A stretch of DNA of 64,000 nucleotides from Nitrososphaera sp. (GTDB lineage: Archaea > Thermoproteota > Nitrososphaeria > Nitrososphaerales > Nitrososphaeraceae), in the NCBI GenBank assembly GCA_039938515.1, contig JBDUUL010000001.1:233760-297759 (forward strand), given 5' to 3'. This document shows, in pieces, positions 1 to 8,250 of the stretch (position 1 is its first letter; each line of letters starts with the position of its first letter). The translations under genes and the position numbers were made by a program. The notes under the pieces were generated by a model. It was given only the letters and a program-made list of their open reading frames with translations. It was not told the origin of the DNA and did no database searches.

Positions 1-137
1 TCCTGTGCACAATCATAGGATATGCGCCCTTCACCTATGCAAGCCTTGGTGATGCTGTTGCCCCCGGCCAGCTAACCGTGAAGCAAATGCGCGAGATTTA
101 CCTGAAAATAGAGAATGGAATGGCTAGACTTACGTAG
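1..137 (+). CDS. aroD: 3-dehydroquinate dehydratase (type I), C-terminal end only
   Basis: The window opens inside this gene; frame 3 reads from base 3 to a TAG at 135-137. The visible 44 residues contain the GYAPFTYASLGDAVAPGQ stretch typical of the C-terminus of class I dehydroquinases, which convert 3-dehydroquinate to 3-dehydroshikimate in the shikimate pathway. The stop lies 10 nt before the next gene, aroE, whose enzyme uses this product, so the two are very probably co-transcribed. The catalytic Lys and His lie upstream of the window and cannot be checked. Confidence 0.88.
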   Translation, partial: LCTIIGYAPFTYASLGDAVAPGQLTVKQMREIYLKIENGMARLT

Positions 138-147
138 ATAAATTATA

Positions 148-1041
148 TTGGCGGTATTCCGTGTCCCAACAGGCGGAGACAGCACGACATCAAAGTCAAC
201 TACTATCGCCAAGACATACTGCATTATTGGTGATCCAATAGATCACTCTCTGTCGCCAGGAATGCAAAACGCTGCATTTGCAGCACTTAACCTCAACTGC
301 GTTTATATCGCATTTCGAGTCCCTGCGACAGAGCTAGCAGAATCTGTAGCGTCACTGCGTGCCTCCGGCATTGCGGGATTCAATATTACAATACCTCACA
401 AGGTCGCGGTGGTAAAGTATCTCGATGCGCTTGACGACAGCGCGAAAAGCGCGGGCGCTGTTAATACTGTCAAGAGCAATTCAGGAGCATTTACCGGATA
501 CAATACTGACATTGACGGGTTTATCAAACCACTGCATGCCCGCCAGGTTGACTTTTCGGGCATGCGGATACTTCTTCTCGGGGCAGGGGGCGCAGCTAGG
601 GCTGTAGTGGCTTCGTTGTCAAGGGAACAAAAAATAGCAGAACTCGCCATCGCGAACAGAGATCCGGACAAGGCTGAAAAGCTTGCCGAGTTTGGATCAA
701 ATTCTGGATTGCGCACGACAACATTGTCACTGCAGCAGGCCGGCCTGATGGCGCGAAATTCTGACCTCATAGTAAATGCAACAAGTATCGGCCTGAAAAA
801 CGAAAAAAGTTTGATAGAAGCACAGGATATCAGGAAGGGCTCAATAGTTTACGATATCGTTTATCGACCTGTTACCACGTCGCTGCTAGAAAACGCAAAA
901 AAGGCGCAGGCCATAGTGGTGTATGGCTACGAGATGCTTATAGAGCAGGGTGCTCTGGCGTTTGAAATCTGGACGGGTCTTACCGCGCCAAGAAGCGTAA
1001 TGAAGAAGAACCTGCTAGGCATTTTTGGGGAACCTGCATGA
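148..1041 (+). CDS. aroE: Shikimate dehydrogenase
   Basis: Reduces 3-dehydroshikimate to shikimate with NADPH. The N-terminal substrate domain has the IGDPIDHSLSPGMQN motif (about residues 27-41) with its Ser-x-Ser, then NITIPHK with the catalytic Lys (about 80-86) and a later NTDIDG. The cofactor domain has the glycine-rich LLLGAGGAARA at about 141-151. At 297 residues it is slightly longer than the usual 270-285 because of an N-terminal extension. No ATG lies before the conserved core, so TTG at 148 is taken; it follows the aroD stop by 10 nt. The end overlaps aroK by 4 nt (ATGA), suggesting translational coupling. Confidence 0.93.
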   Translation: MAVFRVPTGGDSTTSKSTTIAKTYCIIGDPIDHSLSPGMQNAAFAALNLNCVYIAFRVPATELAESVASLRASGIAGFNITIPHKVAVVKYLDALDDSAKSAGAVNTVKSNSGAFTGYNTDIDGFIKPLHARQVDFSGMRILLLGAGGAARAVVASLSREQKIAELAIANRDPDKAEKLAEFGSNSGLRTTTLSLQQAGLMARNSDLIVNATSIGLKNEKSLIEAQDIRKGSIVYDIVYRPVTTSLLENAKKAQAIVVYGYEMLIEQGALAFEIWTGLTAPRSVMKKNLLGIFGEPA

Positions 1042-1907
1042 ACAGAATCTCGGCGCAGGCGACGATGCACGGCGCCGTTTCCATCGTAAATGCCATTGGG
1101 GCAGGAAAAGGTTCGGCTCTTGGGATTTCTCTGCAAACTGTTGCAGAGGTCGCGGTGGAATTCGGAAAGGGACACTCGATTCGATTCCTTTCCGGAAAAA
1201 CTAGCGATTTGCTCATAAATGCAATTGTGCGAAAGATCCTGCCACCTAGGCTGTTGAACGAAGGGGCAGTCACGGTGAGGGTGACATCTGAGATCCCAAT
1301 AGGTTTTGGTCTCAAAAGTTCAAGCGCTGTGTCCAATGCGGTTGCACTTGCCTGTAGCAGACTTGCAAGCGATCAAACTGACGATTCTGCCGTTCTTGAC
1401 GCAGCTGTGAGTGCCTCGCTTGAGGCCAAAGTCTCGATTACGGGCGCATACGATGACGCCTGTGCATGCTATTATGGAGGCATTGTCACGACCGATAATA
1501 GCAAGAGGGAGCTAATTCACCATTCTGACGGCCCGGACGATCTGTATGCGGTTATCCTGCTGCCCCGCAAAGCCAGCCGGGGCGAAGTTGCTAAACTGAA
1601 GGTTTTTTCAGATTTGTTTGAAGTTGCATCCGATCTTGCCATTGGAGGGGAATACTGGAAGGCGATGAGGCTGAACGGTACCCTCGTATCCGCAGCTCTG
1701 TCTACGGACTATTCTCCGACACTCAGGGCCCTTGAAGCGGGCGCACTTTCGGCCTCCGTCTCGGGCAACGGGCCCTCAACCGCGGCTATCGTCGATGCAC
1801 AGACTCTGCCCGCGGTTAAGGCCGCCCTCTCGGAATTTGACGGCAGGGTTATCACCTCCAAAGTTAATAACCAGAAGGCGTCGGTTGAGCTGGTAGACAA
1901 TGGTTAG
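1038..1907 (+). CDS. aroK: Shikimate kinase, archaeal GHMP type
   Basis: Phosphorylates shikimate to shikimate 3-phosphate. It is not related to bacterial AroK/AroL but belongs to the GHMP kinase superfamily, as in other archaea. The ATP-binding motif IPIGFGLKSSSAVSNA lies at about residues 86-101 (the GHMP P-x3-GLxSS/A signature), and a C-terminal SGNGPS motif (about 237-242) matches GHMP motif 3. Length 289 residues is normal for the archaeal enzyme. The ATG overlaps the aroE stop by 4 nt and the end overlaps aroA by 8 nt, placing it firmly in the shikimate operon. Confidence 0.93.
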   Translation: MNRISAQATMHGAVSIVNAIGAGKGSALGISLQTVAEVAVEFGKGHSIRFLSGKTSDLLINAIVRKILPPRLLNEGAVTVRVTSEIPIGFGLKSSSAVSNAVALACSRLASDQTDDSAVLDAAVSASLEAKVSITGAYDDACACYYGGIVTTDNSKRELIHHSDGPDDLYAVILLPRKASRGEVAKLKVFSDLFEVASDLAIGGEYWKAMRLNGTLVSAALSTDYSPTLRALEAGALSASVSGNGPSTAAIVDAQTLPAVKAALSEFDGRVITSKVNNQKASVELVDNG

Positions 1908-3204
1908 CGTCCAGGTCTCGAGATCAAGCCTGAAAGGAAGCGTCAGGTGCCCTTCCAGCAAAAGCTACAGCCACAGGGCGATCGCCGTTGCCTCGCTTTG
2001 CCCCGGGAAATCGACCATACAAAATGCATTGCTTGCGCGAGACACGCTCGCAACGCTTGCGGGCTGCCGTTCATTTGGCGCTAGCATAACCCATAGTGAT
2101 ACGACTGTTACCGTGCAAGGTCATGAACGCCTCGACCTTCCTGAGAATGTGATTAATGCCGAAAATTCGGGGACCACGATTCGAATCCTTGCCGCAATGT
2201 CAGGATTGGCCTTGCCCGCTGGATATACCGTTCTCACAGGCGATGAAAGTCTGAGAAAAAGGCCGATGCTTCCGATTCTTCAGGCCCTAAATGAGCTTGG
2301 AGTGGAAGCATTTTCAACAAAGATGAATGGGCGACCGCCGTTGGTAATCAAGGGAGGCGGAATAAGAGGCGGCCATGCCGTAATTGATGGGAGCATATCC
2401 AGCCAGTTCATATCCGGGCTTTTAATCGCAGGCATCTACGCGGAACGGGAAATCGCTCTGGACATTGCGGGGAATTTAGTGTCGAGGCCCTATGTCCTGG
2501 CCACGATCGCCACTATGAAACGGTTCGGAGTAAGTATTGATGCAAGTGACGACCTGCTCCACTATAAGATAAAAAGCGGCAGATACAAGCCGACCTCGTT
2601 TGAAGTCCCGAGCGACTTTTCAACCGCAGCACTCCTTTTGGCCGCAGGCGCATTGGTTAGCGAAAGCCTCGTCATAGAGGGGCTTAATTTTGAACTGCCG
2701 CAAGGCGATGCGGCCATAATTGACATTCTTCAGAAGATGGGTTCGAATCTGAGAGTTGACAGGGCCAAAGGCAGAGTGTCTATTGAAAAGTCTGAGAAAC
2801 TCGAAGGAGGGGAGTTTGACCTCGGCGATACCCCCGACCTTTTACCGGTGGTTTCAGTTCTCGCTCTAAAGTCAAGGTCTCCAGTGGCGATAAGAGGAGT
2901 TGCCCATGCTCGCGTGAAGGAGACTGACCGGGTCGCAAACATAGCGTTGGAACTTGCCAAACTCGGAGCGGATGTTTCGGAATACCCCGACGGGCTCTCC
3001 ATCAAGGCACCCCCGACGCTCAGAAATGCCTCTCTAGAAGCTTATAACGATCACCGACTATTCATGGCGTTTACGATTGCTTCCATGCTCACCGACAAGT
3101 CGGTCGTGGCCGGCGCCGAATCCGTAGACGTGTCGTATCCAAACTTTATTTCCGACATGCATGAGCTTGGAGCAAATATCTCGCCCATGCCCGACCGAGA
3201 ATAG
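1900..3204 (+). CDS. aroA: 3-phosphoshikimate 1-carboxyvinyltransferase (EPSP synthase)
   Basis: Transfers the enolpyruvyl group of PEP to shikimate 3-phosphate. Motifs in order: N-terminal SSKSYSHRAI (about 19-28) with the Lys-Ser pair that binds substrate, NSGTT (about 89-93), ISSQFISGLL (about 165-174), DLLP (near 314) and the C-terminal RVKETDRVANIALEL stretch with the catalytic Lys-Glu. 434 residues is standard length. ATG at 1900 overlaps the aroK stop by 8 nt. A 59-nt gap follows before aroC. Confidence 0.95.
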   Translation: MVSVQVSRSSLKGSVRCPSSKSYSHRAIAVASLCPGKSTIQNALLARDTLATLAGCRSFGASITHSDTTVTVQGHERLDLPENVINAENSGTTIRILAAMSGLALPAGYTVLTGDESLRKRPMLPILQALNELGVEAFSTKMNGRPPLVIKGGGIRGGHAVIDGSISSQFISGLLIAGIYAEREIALDIAGNLVSRPYVLATIATMKRFGVSIDASDDLLHYKIKSGRYKPTSFEVPSDFSTAALLLAAGALVSESLVIEGLNFELPQGDAAIIDILQKMGSNLRVDRAKGRVSIEKSEKLEGGEFDLGDTPDLLPVVSVLALKSRSPVAIRGVAHARVKETDRVANIALELAKLGADVSEYPDGLSIKAPPTLRNASLEAYNDHRLFMAFTIASMLTDKSVVAGAESVDVSYPNFISDMHELGANISPMPDRE

Positions 3205-3263
3205 CTTTTTGGGTAACACCCAAAGAGCCAAATACAGTTCAGGAGGACGGACAGAAGGAAGTC

Positions 3264-4361
3264 ATGGTAACAGGGAGCATCATCGGCGAACGCTTTGTGA
3301 CGCTCAGCTTTGGGGAGTCCCATGGCCGATGTGTCGGTGCAGTGGTTGATGGATGTCCCGCCGGCCTTCAGCTCTCCGCGAATGACATTCAAACTAACCT
3401 TGACCTGCGAAAGCCCGGGCAATCGGTTATTACAACCCAAAGAAAAGAAGAGGACCGAGTCGAAATACTTTCAGGGGTTTTTAAAGACCGAACCACTGGC
3501 GCTCCGATCTGCATGGTTATCTGGAACAAAGACGCCGATTCCCGTTCATACGAGCTCATTCGCGACACTCCTAGACCTGGACATGCCGACTATCCTGCTG
3601 AGGTCAAGTTTGGAGGTTTTGCCGATTATCGCGGTTCAGGCAGGTTCTCCGGAAGGCTTACTGCGACAATTGTGATGGGTGGTTCTATCGCAGCAAAACT
3701 TCTCAAAGACTCGCTTGGCATTCAGACTTTCGCATACACGACACAGATCGGAAAAATAAGAGCTGACAATATCACTGAAAACGGAATAGCGTCAAGATAC
3801 TCAAACGAGGTAAGGTGTGCCGATCCTGAGGCGGCCGAGAAGATGAGGTCTGCTATACTTGAAGCGCGGCAAGAAGGGGATTCCCTTGGCGGCGTGATCG
3901 AATGCACAAGTACTGGTCTCCCGGTGGGTCTGGGTGAGCCTATCTTTTCCTCGCTTGAGGCCGACTTGAGCAAGGCATTGTTTGGCATTCCCGCTGTAAA
4001 AGCCGTGGAATTTGGCACTGGATTTGATGGTTCGGCCCGCAAGGGTTCCGAAAACAATGACACTTACTATATGCAAAAAGGCAGGGTTCTGACCCAAACT
4101 AACCACTCAGGAGGCATCCTGGGAGGGCTGTCAAACGGGATGCCATTGGTTCTCAGGGTCGGTTTCAAGCCTGCAGCCTCAATCGCCAAGAGCCAGCGCA
4201 CGCTCAACACTAAGACAATGGAGCAGACGGAACTTAGAGTGCCCGGCCGTCACGATCCGTGCGTGGTTCCTCGTGCGCCTCCGGTGGTCGAGGCCGCAGT
4301 CTCCATGGTTCTCGCCGACCACGCACTCAGAGGAGGTTTCATCCCTCCAGTCCTAAAGTGA
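3264..4361 (+). CDS. aroC: Chorismate synthase
   Basis: Converts EPSP to chorismate with reduced FMN, the last common step to Phe, Tyr and Trp. Signature blocks are LSFGESHGRCVGAVVDGCPAG near residues 13-33 (the FMN-binding His is in GESHG), RPGHADYP at about 104-111 and the C-terminal RHDPCVVPRA block near residues 330-340. 365 residues is typical. ATG at 3264 is preceded by a purine-rich AGGAGG at 3241-3246 and GAAGGAAG closer in, one of the few Shine-Dalgarno-like stretches in the window. The end is followed after 29 nt by the start chosen for the mutase-aminotransferase fusion. Confidence 0.95.
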   Translation: MVTGSIIGERFVTLSFGESHGRCVGAVVDGCPAGLQLSANDIQTNLDLRKPGQSVITTQRKEEDRVEILSGVFKDRTTGAPICMVIWNKDADSRSYELIRDTPRPGHADYPAEVKFGGFADYRGSGRFSGRLTATIVMGGSIAAKLLKDSLGIQTFAYTTQIGKIRADNITENGIASRYSNEVRCADPEAAEKMRSAILEARQEGDSLGGVIECTSTGLPVGLGEPIFSSLEADLSKALFGIPAVKAVEFGTGFDGSARKGSENNDTYYMQKGRVLTQTNHSGGILGGLSNGMPLVLRVGFKPAASIAKSQRTLNTKTMEQTELRVPGRHDPCVVPRAPPVVEAAVSMVLADHALRGGFIPPVLK

Positions 4362-4390
4362 GAAATTATGAAGGTGTCGGTGTAGTCAGA

Positions 4391-5785
4391 GTGGCGAACC
4401 AGGAAAAAGAGGACGAACTCGAGCAATTGCGCCTGGAGATGAAAAGGGTTACCGAGGAAATACTCCACAAAGTCTCCCGGCGGATGAAGATAGCCGCGGA
4501 AATAGGAGCCGTCAAGGCGAAGCGGGGACTTGAAATCAAGGACGAGAAAGCGGAGGGCGAGATGAGGCAAGTTGTCAACAAGGTGGCCGACGAAATCGGC
4601 CTGGAGAGGACCTTTGCAAGCCGACTGCTCAACATTTTATTGACAGAATCAGAAGCCGTCCAATTTTCAAACCGGGCCCAAAGGAACGCTCCTAAACAGA
4701 CTCACCTTGGCGTCTTCGCCCGGGCTAAGGCATTGGAGGCTGATGGCAGGAAAATCATCCATTTGGAAGTCGGCGAGCCTGACTTTGCGGCACCGGCTTC
4801 TGTTGGAGTAGCCCTTGGGGATTCCTTCAATTCAAGGCAATATCATTACACAGACGTCCAAGGAATCCCTAAACTCCGACGCGCCCTGGCTGACAAAATA
4901 AAAAGGCAAGAAGACCAGCTCATAATTACGCCGGGTGGGAGGTTTGCAGTCTTTGCTGCAATTGCCGGGCTTCTTCGGGAAGGAGACGAACTCATAATTA
5001 CCGAGCCTGCATGGCCGGCCTATCGCGAGTGCGCGGAATTTGTCGGAGCCACGGTAAGATCGGTCAGGTCAAGTCTCGAGGACTGCTGGGCGCCGGACCC
5101 CGAGAAGATCGTCCAGCTAGTAAATCCCGCGACTAGAATGATCGTATTGAATTACCCAAACAATCCTACTGGCAAGGTACTCGATTCGGGATTGATGGAT
5201 CGGCTCGTGTCCTTGGCCAGAAAGCATGGCCTGTATCTATTGAGCGATGAGGTCTACTCGGAGTACTCCTTCCGCCCGTTTGTCAGCGCACTGGACTATG
5301 ATTACGATCGCATAATTGCAGTGTCTTCTTTCTCGAAGACCTATGCCATGACAGGATTTAGAATCGGCTACGCCTGCTCAAGCAGAGACGTTATTGCAGC
5401 CATGAAAAAAGTCCAGGCAATAGGGATAACCAGCGTGGCTGAGCCCATTCAAATTGCCGCCGCGGCAGCACTAAAGGAGGACGTCTCGCAAAATGCCAAG
5501 ATTATGAAGCAGAGGCTGGATTATGTCTGCGAGCGTCTGGAAGGAATGAGGCTGAAGTTTGCAAAGCCCGAAGGCGGGATGTATGTATATGCCAAGCTTC
5601 CAGCCGGCCTCCGCGATGCTGATTTTGTTGAAATGCTTCTTGAAAATGGAGTGGCAGTAGCCCCAGGAAGTGGGTTTGGAGACGCATATGGCAATTTTAT
5701 ACGCATTTCAGCTTGTGCACCAATCGACGCGCTCAAGGGCGGGATGGACAAGCTGAACGATGTGCTTGAAACGGCGCACAATTGA
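4391..5785 (+). CDS. Chorismate mutase (AroQ) - class I aminotransferase fusion
   Basis: A two-domain enzyme. Residues about 5-95 form an all-helical AroQ chorismate mutase with the expected basic residues (KVSRRMKIAAEIG, then VKAKRG and a downstream Glu-rich turn), converting chorismate to prephenate. Residues about 105-464 are a fold-type I aminotransferase with YPNNPTGKV and the PLP lysine in SSFSKTYAMTGFRIGY. The likely role is prephenate or aryl-pyruvate transamination in Phe/Tyr synthesis, directly before tyrA. The reading frame stays open upstream into aroC, but the mutase homology begins at GTG 4391, giving 464 residues. Substrate specificity of the aminotransferase cannot be read from sequence. 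Confidence 0.88.
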   Translation: MANQEKEDELEQLRLEMKRVTEEILHKVSRRMKIAAEIGAVKAKRGLEIKDEKAEGEMRQVVNKVADEIGLERTFASRLLNILLTESEAVQFSNRAQRNAPKQTHLGVFARAKALEADGRKIIHLEVGEPDFAAPASVGVALGDSFNSRQYHYTDVQGIPKLRRALADKIKRQEDQLIITPGGRFAVFAAIAGLLREGDELIITEPAWPAYRECAEFVGATVRSVRSSLEDCWAPDPEKIVQLVNPATRMIVLNYPNNPTGKVLDSGLMDRLVSLARKHGLYLLSDEVYSEYSFRPFVSALDYDYDRIIAVSSFSKTYAMTGFRIGYACSSRDVIAAMKKVQAIGITSVAEPIQIAAAAALKEDVSQNAKIMKQRLDYVCERLEGMRLKFAKPEGGMYVYAKLPAGLRDADFVEMLLENGVAVAPGSGFGDAYGNFIRISACAPIDALKGGMDKLNDVLETAHN

Positions 5786-5794
5786 GACAATGAT

Positions 5795-6685
5795 ATGAGC
5801 ATCACTACTCGGAAGGGACAAATTTCCAAGGTTGCAGTAATCGGCGCCGCAGGCAGGATGGGCAAGTGGTTTGTCAGGTACCACGCCAACAGGGCTGCGG
5901 TCGTAAGTGCATTTGACATCAGAACCCCCGGTGGCTTTGATGCTTTTTCTAATGTCAGAGTGGCAACGCAGCTTGACAGATGCATTGAGGATTCTGATGC
6001 GATTGTAATTTGCGCCCCGGTGACCGCTATGCCGGAACTAATTCGAGAATGCGCGATGCTCGCCAAGAAAGGCGCCGTGCTCGCCGAAATTTCATCCGTA
6101 AAAAGACAGTCACATCTGGCTTTGAAGAAAATAAGGGGCGACATTGTGCCCCTTTGCTTGCATCCCATGTTCGGTCCGGCTGCAGGTGAAGCGGACCTGA
6201 AATGGATTCTAGTCCCGGTCAGAAATGGGCAAACTGAGATCCAGGTGGCAAGGAGCCTTTATCCTTCAATGAATATCGCACAGGTAAATACTTGGAAGGA
6301 TCACGACCGAGCGATGGGCATCATTCTCGGCCTGACATACGCTGTCAACCTAGCCTTTGCCGATACCATCTCGAAGAGCGATCTCGGCCTCTTAAAGAGC
6401 CTCTCTGGAACCACCTTTGCAGTTCAGTCCATGCTGGCCGAGAGCATCGTGGCCGAAGAACCCGGGTTAATCGGTGCAGTCGTATCCTCGAATCCCGAGA
6501 CACTGAAATATGTGAAGCAATTCTCAATGGCATTTGATGAGCTAAAAAGACATGTCGGGGACAGCGACCAAATCGTGTCAAGAGCAACCGCTCTCAACAA
6601 GAGGTTGAGTGAGTCACACTCACTTGAAAAGTCCTATGAACTCCTCTACAAAGTGGTTTCATTGCTCAAGCAAGCGAAAAATTAG
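5795..6685 (+). CDS. tyrA: Prephenate/arogenate dehydrogenase
   Basis: NAD(P)-dependent oxidative decarboxylase for tyrosine synthesis. The N-terminal Rossmann motif VAVIGAAGRMGKWF is at about residues 13-26. The conserved LHPMFGP (about 126-132) carries the substrate-site His, and the helical C-terminal dimerisation domain follows. 296 residues is a normal monofunctional TyrA. ATG 5795 lies 9 nt after the stop of the chorismate mutase-aminotransferase, which supplies either prephenate or arogenate, so this gene completes the tyrosine branch of the operon. Which of the two substrates is used is undecided. Confidence 0.9.
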   Translation: MSITTRKGQISKVAVIGAAGRMGKWFVRYHANRAAVVSAFDIRTPGGFDAFSNVRVATQLDRCIEDSDAIVICAPVTAMPELIRECAMLAKKGAVLAEISSVKRQSHLALKKIRGDIVPLCLHPMFGPAAGEADLKWILVPVRNGQTEIQVARSLYPSMNIAQVNTWKDHDRAMGIILGLTYAVNLAFADTISKSDLGLLKSLSGTTFAVQSMLAESIVAEEPGLIGAVVSSNPETLKYVKQFSMAFDELKRHVGDSDQIVSRATALNKRLSESHSLEKSYELLYKVVSLLKQAKN

Positions 6686-6708
6686 CCTTGCAATCTTATT
6701 CAAGACCG

Positions 6709-6957
6709 ATGACAGTCCGCTTTATGTACCGGGATCCATGGCTGAAACCGCTAGATGGATACACCGTCGAGTCGCAAAATTGCCCTTACTGTTCGAGCCT
6801 GTTCAAGGGAACAGAATTTGTAACGACCTGCGAGTTCTGCTCGATTGGCTACCTTCACACGCCATGCGCCGATTCACACATTGCTGATTCTCACAAGAAG
6901 GAGCTTTCAGAAAAGTGGAAGGACCACAGGGATAGGGCTTTGCACGATTTTCAATGA
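6709..6957 (+). CDS. Small zinc-binding protein (RING/treble-clef-like cysteine pattern)
   Basis: An 82-residue protein of unrecognised family. Its centre holds CPYC and CEFC pairs followed by an H-x2-C and a further His, which would form one or two structural zinc sites like a degenerate RING or treble-clef finger. The C-terminus is a charged helix (KKELSEKWKDHRD). ATG 6709 is used; TTG 6688 directly after tyrA is an alternative that adds seven residues. It starts 23 nt after tyrA and may be the last gene of that operon. Its stop overlaps the convergent downstream gene by 7 nt. Confidence 0.6.
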   Translation: MTVRFMYRDPWLKPLDGYTVESQNCPYCSSLFKGTEFVTTCEFCSIGYLHTPCADSHIADSHKKELSEKWKDHRDRALHDFQ

Positions 6958-7277
6958 CCTCTGTGTGCCCTTTCCGCAACCAGGACAAGCCGGTTATCAT
7001 ATTCAAACGCCAGGCTTTGCTGTTTCAGGAGCAGCCTAATCTCGTTTGCATGCTTTTCCATAATGGCAACGTTAATTTTGTTTACATGAATCTCTACCCT
7101 GACGTACTTTACGGGCTCATACTTGCCCTCAAAGAAGCCGTCAAACTCGATCAGTGACATACCACTGTACTGCGTCGCCATTTGCCTTATCACTTCAAGG
7201 TAGCCTTCAACCCTCGGCAGGTAGAATTTGACAGAGTGTCTTAGGGTCTTGACTCTGTATCCGCTTGATCGTCTCAT
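6951..7277 (-). CDS. Conserved-looking hypothetical protein, 108 aa
   Basis: Not recognised. A basic, mixed alpha/beta protein without membrane segments or cysteine motifs; it opens with an Arg-rich stretch (MRRSSGYRVKTLRHSVKFYLPR) that could bind nucleic acid. Predicted strands such as KYVRVEIHVNKINVAI suggest a compact fold. It converges on the zinc protein at 6709-6957 (7-nt overlap) and diverges from the coiled-coil gene at 7333. ATG start. Its composition and codon use resemble the neighbours, which supports coding, but no function can be given. Confidence 0.55.
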   Translation of the reverse strand: MRRSSGYRVKTLRHSVKFYLPRVEGYLEVIRQMATQYSGMSLIEFDGFFEGKYEPVKYVRVEIHVNKINVAIMEKHANEIRLLLKQQSLAFEYDNRLVLVAERAHRGH

Positions 7278-7304
7278 TGTGTCAACTTTGTTTGCGCATC
7301 GACA

Positions 7305-7312
7305 TTTTTAAT
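7305..7312 (+). promoter_or_regulatory. TATA box for the coiled-coil gene at 7333
   Basis: TTTTTAAT centred 25 nt before the ATG at 7333, the spacing expected when transcription starts at the start codon. Confidence 0.45.
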
Positions 7313-7332
7313 CGTTGGATGGAATCTGCTCC

Positions 7333-7965
7333 ATGGATGCATGCCAAAGGCAAAAAACCTTCTCGTTTAATGCGGGTTCATTCGAGCTCGACGACGGCAC
7401 CGAACAGTTCTTGCGAGAACAAGAGGCCATAAGTTCCGATTTTGGTTCAGTAATTTACGTGGACGCAGAGCGCGCAGCTGCACTTTTCACCAGTCTTGTT
7501 ACCGGCAGAAAGGAAACCGTCTCCCTCCACCATGAGAACGAATCTGCCGTCCGGGAACTGGAATTGCGAATTGCCGCGCTAACGGGTGAAAAAGCCGAGC
7601 TCGGAAACGATATTGCAGCATCTGAAGAACGACTAAAGCTCGCCAACAAGGAACTTGCAGCTCTTTCAACCATTGTACAAGAAAATGCCAATTCAATCCA
7701 GGCACTCAAAGACGAGATTGCCGCGCTGAAATTGCAGTCTAAAAGGCCGACCGAGAGTGCCAGTCCCCCTGTCGCCTCGTCGCCGGCAGACTCTTCCGGA
7801 AGACTACGCTTAGAACTGCAGTCTCTGCGCGTGCAGCATGCTGAAGCTATTTCGGCGCTCAAAGTTCTGGAGGGGGAGAATAATGAGCTTTACAAGGAGC
7901 TTGAGATACTCAGAAAACAGAACGTGGTGCCCCAAAAGGGCATGGCCTCTGTGGAACAACGTTAG
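7333..7965 (+). CDS. Coiled-coil protein of unknown function
   Basis: 210 residues. Residues 1-60 are a short globular part; about 70-135 form a heptad-rich coiled coil (repeated EL.IAAL and KLANKELAAL patterns); a Ser/Pro-rich linker follows, then a second short coil (about 160-195). No transmembrane segment or signal peptide. ATG 7333 is chosen over an upstream TTG (7315) because the TATA-like TTTTTAAT sits 25 nt before it. Such proteins often act as scaffolds, but nothing here indicates a partner. Confidence 0.6.
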   Translation: MDACQRQKTFSFNAGSFELDDGTEQFLREQEAISSDFGSVIYVDAERAAALFTSLVTGRKETVSLHHENESAVRELELRIAALTGEKAELGNDIAASEERLKLANKELAALSTIVQENANSIQALKDEIAALKLQSKRPTESASPPVASSPADSSGRLRLELQSLRVQHAEAISALKVLEGENNELYKELEILRKQNVVPQKGMASVEQR

Positions 7966-7975
7966 CTTTTAAGAC

Positions 7976-7983
7976 TTATATAT
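7976..7983 (+). promoter_or_regulatory. TATA box for the small membrane protein at 8005
   Basis: TTATATAT centred about 25 nt before ATG 8005, the spacing expected for a leaderless transcript that begins at the start codon. Confidence 0.5.
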
Positions 7984-8004
7984 CGAATAAAAAAATGTTG
8001 GAAT

Positions 8005-8172
8005 ATGGTCCAGAAAATGACAGCTGTTTGGCTAATCATTCTCACCATAATGGTGTGCGCTGCTGTCCCGGGCGTGTTAATTTTGTTGACCACTACGCCC
8101 CCTGCGACGCCTGCCAAGCTAATAGATGGCTACCTTATGGCCAAGGTCATCGCGCACTCGTTTCTGAACTGA
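8005..8172 (+). CDS. Small single-pass membrane protein, 55 aa
   Basis: A short reading frame from ATG 8005 to TGA 8170-8172. The product starts MVQKMTAVWLIILTIMVC and has one hydrophobic segment (about residues 7-30) followed by a short soluble tail ending AHSFLN, so it is a membrane-anchored or signal-anchored peptide. The TATA box at 7976-7983 at leaderless spacing is the main support. An overlapping frame at 7995-8243 is open but reads as low-quality sequence with many Cys, His and Pro. No homologue is recognised. Confidence 0.5.
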   Translation: MVQKMTAVWLIILTIMVCAAVPGVLILLTTTPPATPAKLIDGYLMAKVIAHSFLN

Positions 8173-8250
8173 GTGAATCCTATATTCGCCGACCGACCTT
8201 GACATTTGCCTCGGCATACCGAGGAGGCCTCATGAAAGACTGATCGGGAT

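Noticed and set aside
7995-8243. An 82-codon frame starting at TTG 7995 upstream of the CPBP-like gene
   Set aside because: Composition (many Cys, His, Pro, no hydrophobic pattern) is poor and it overlaps the better supported 55-residue membrane peptide.
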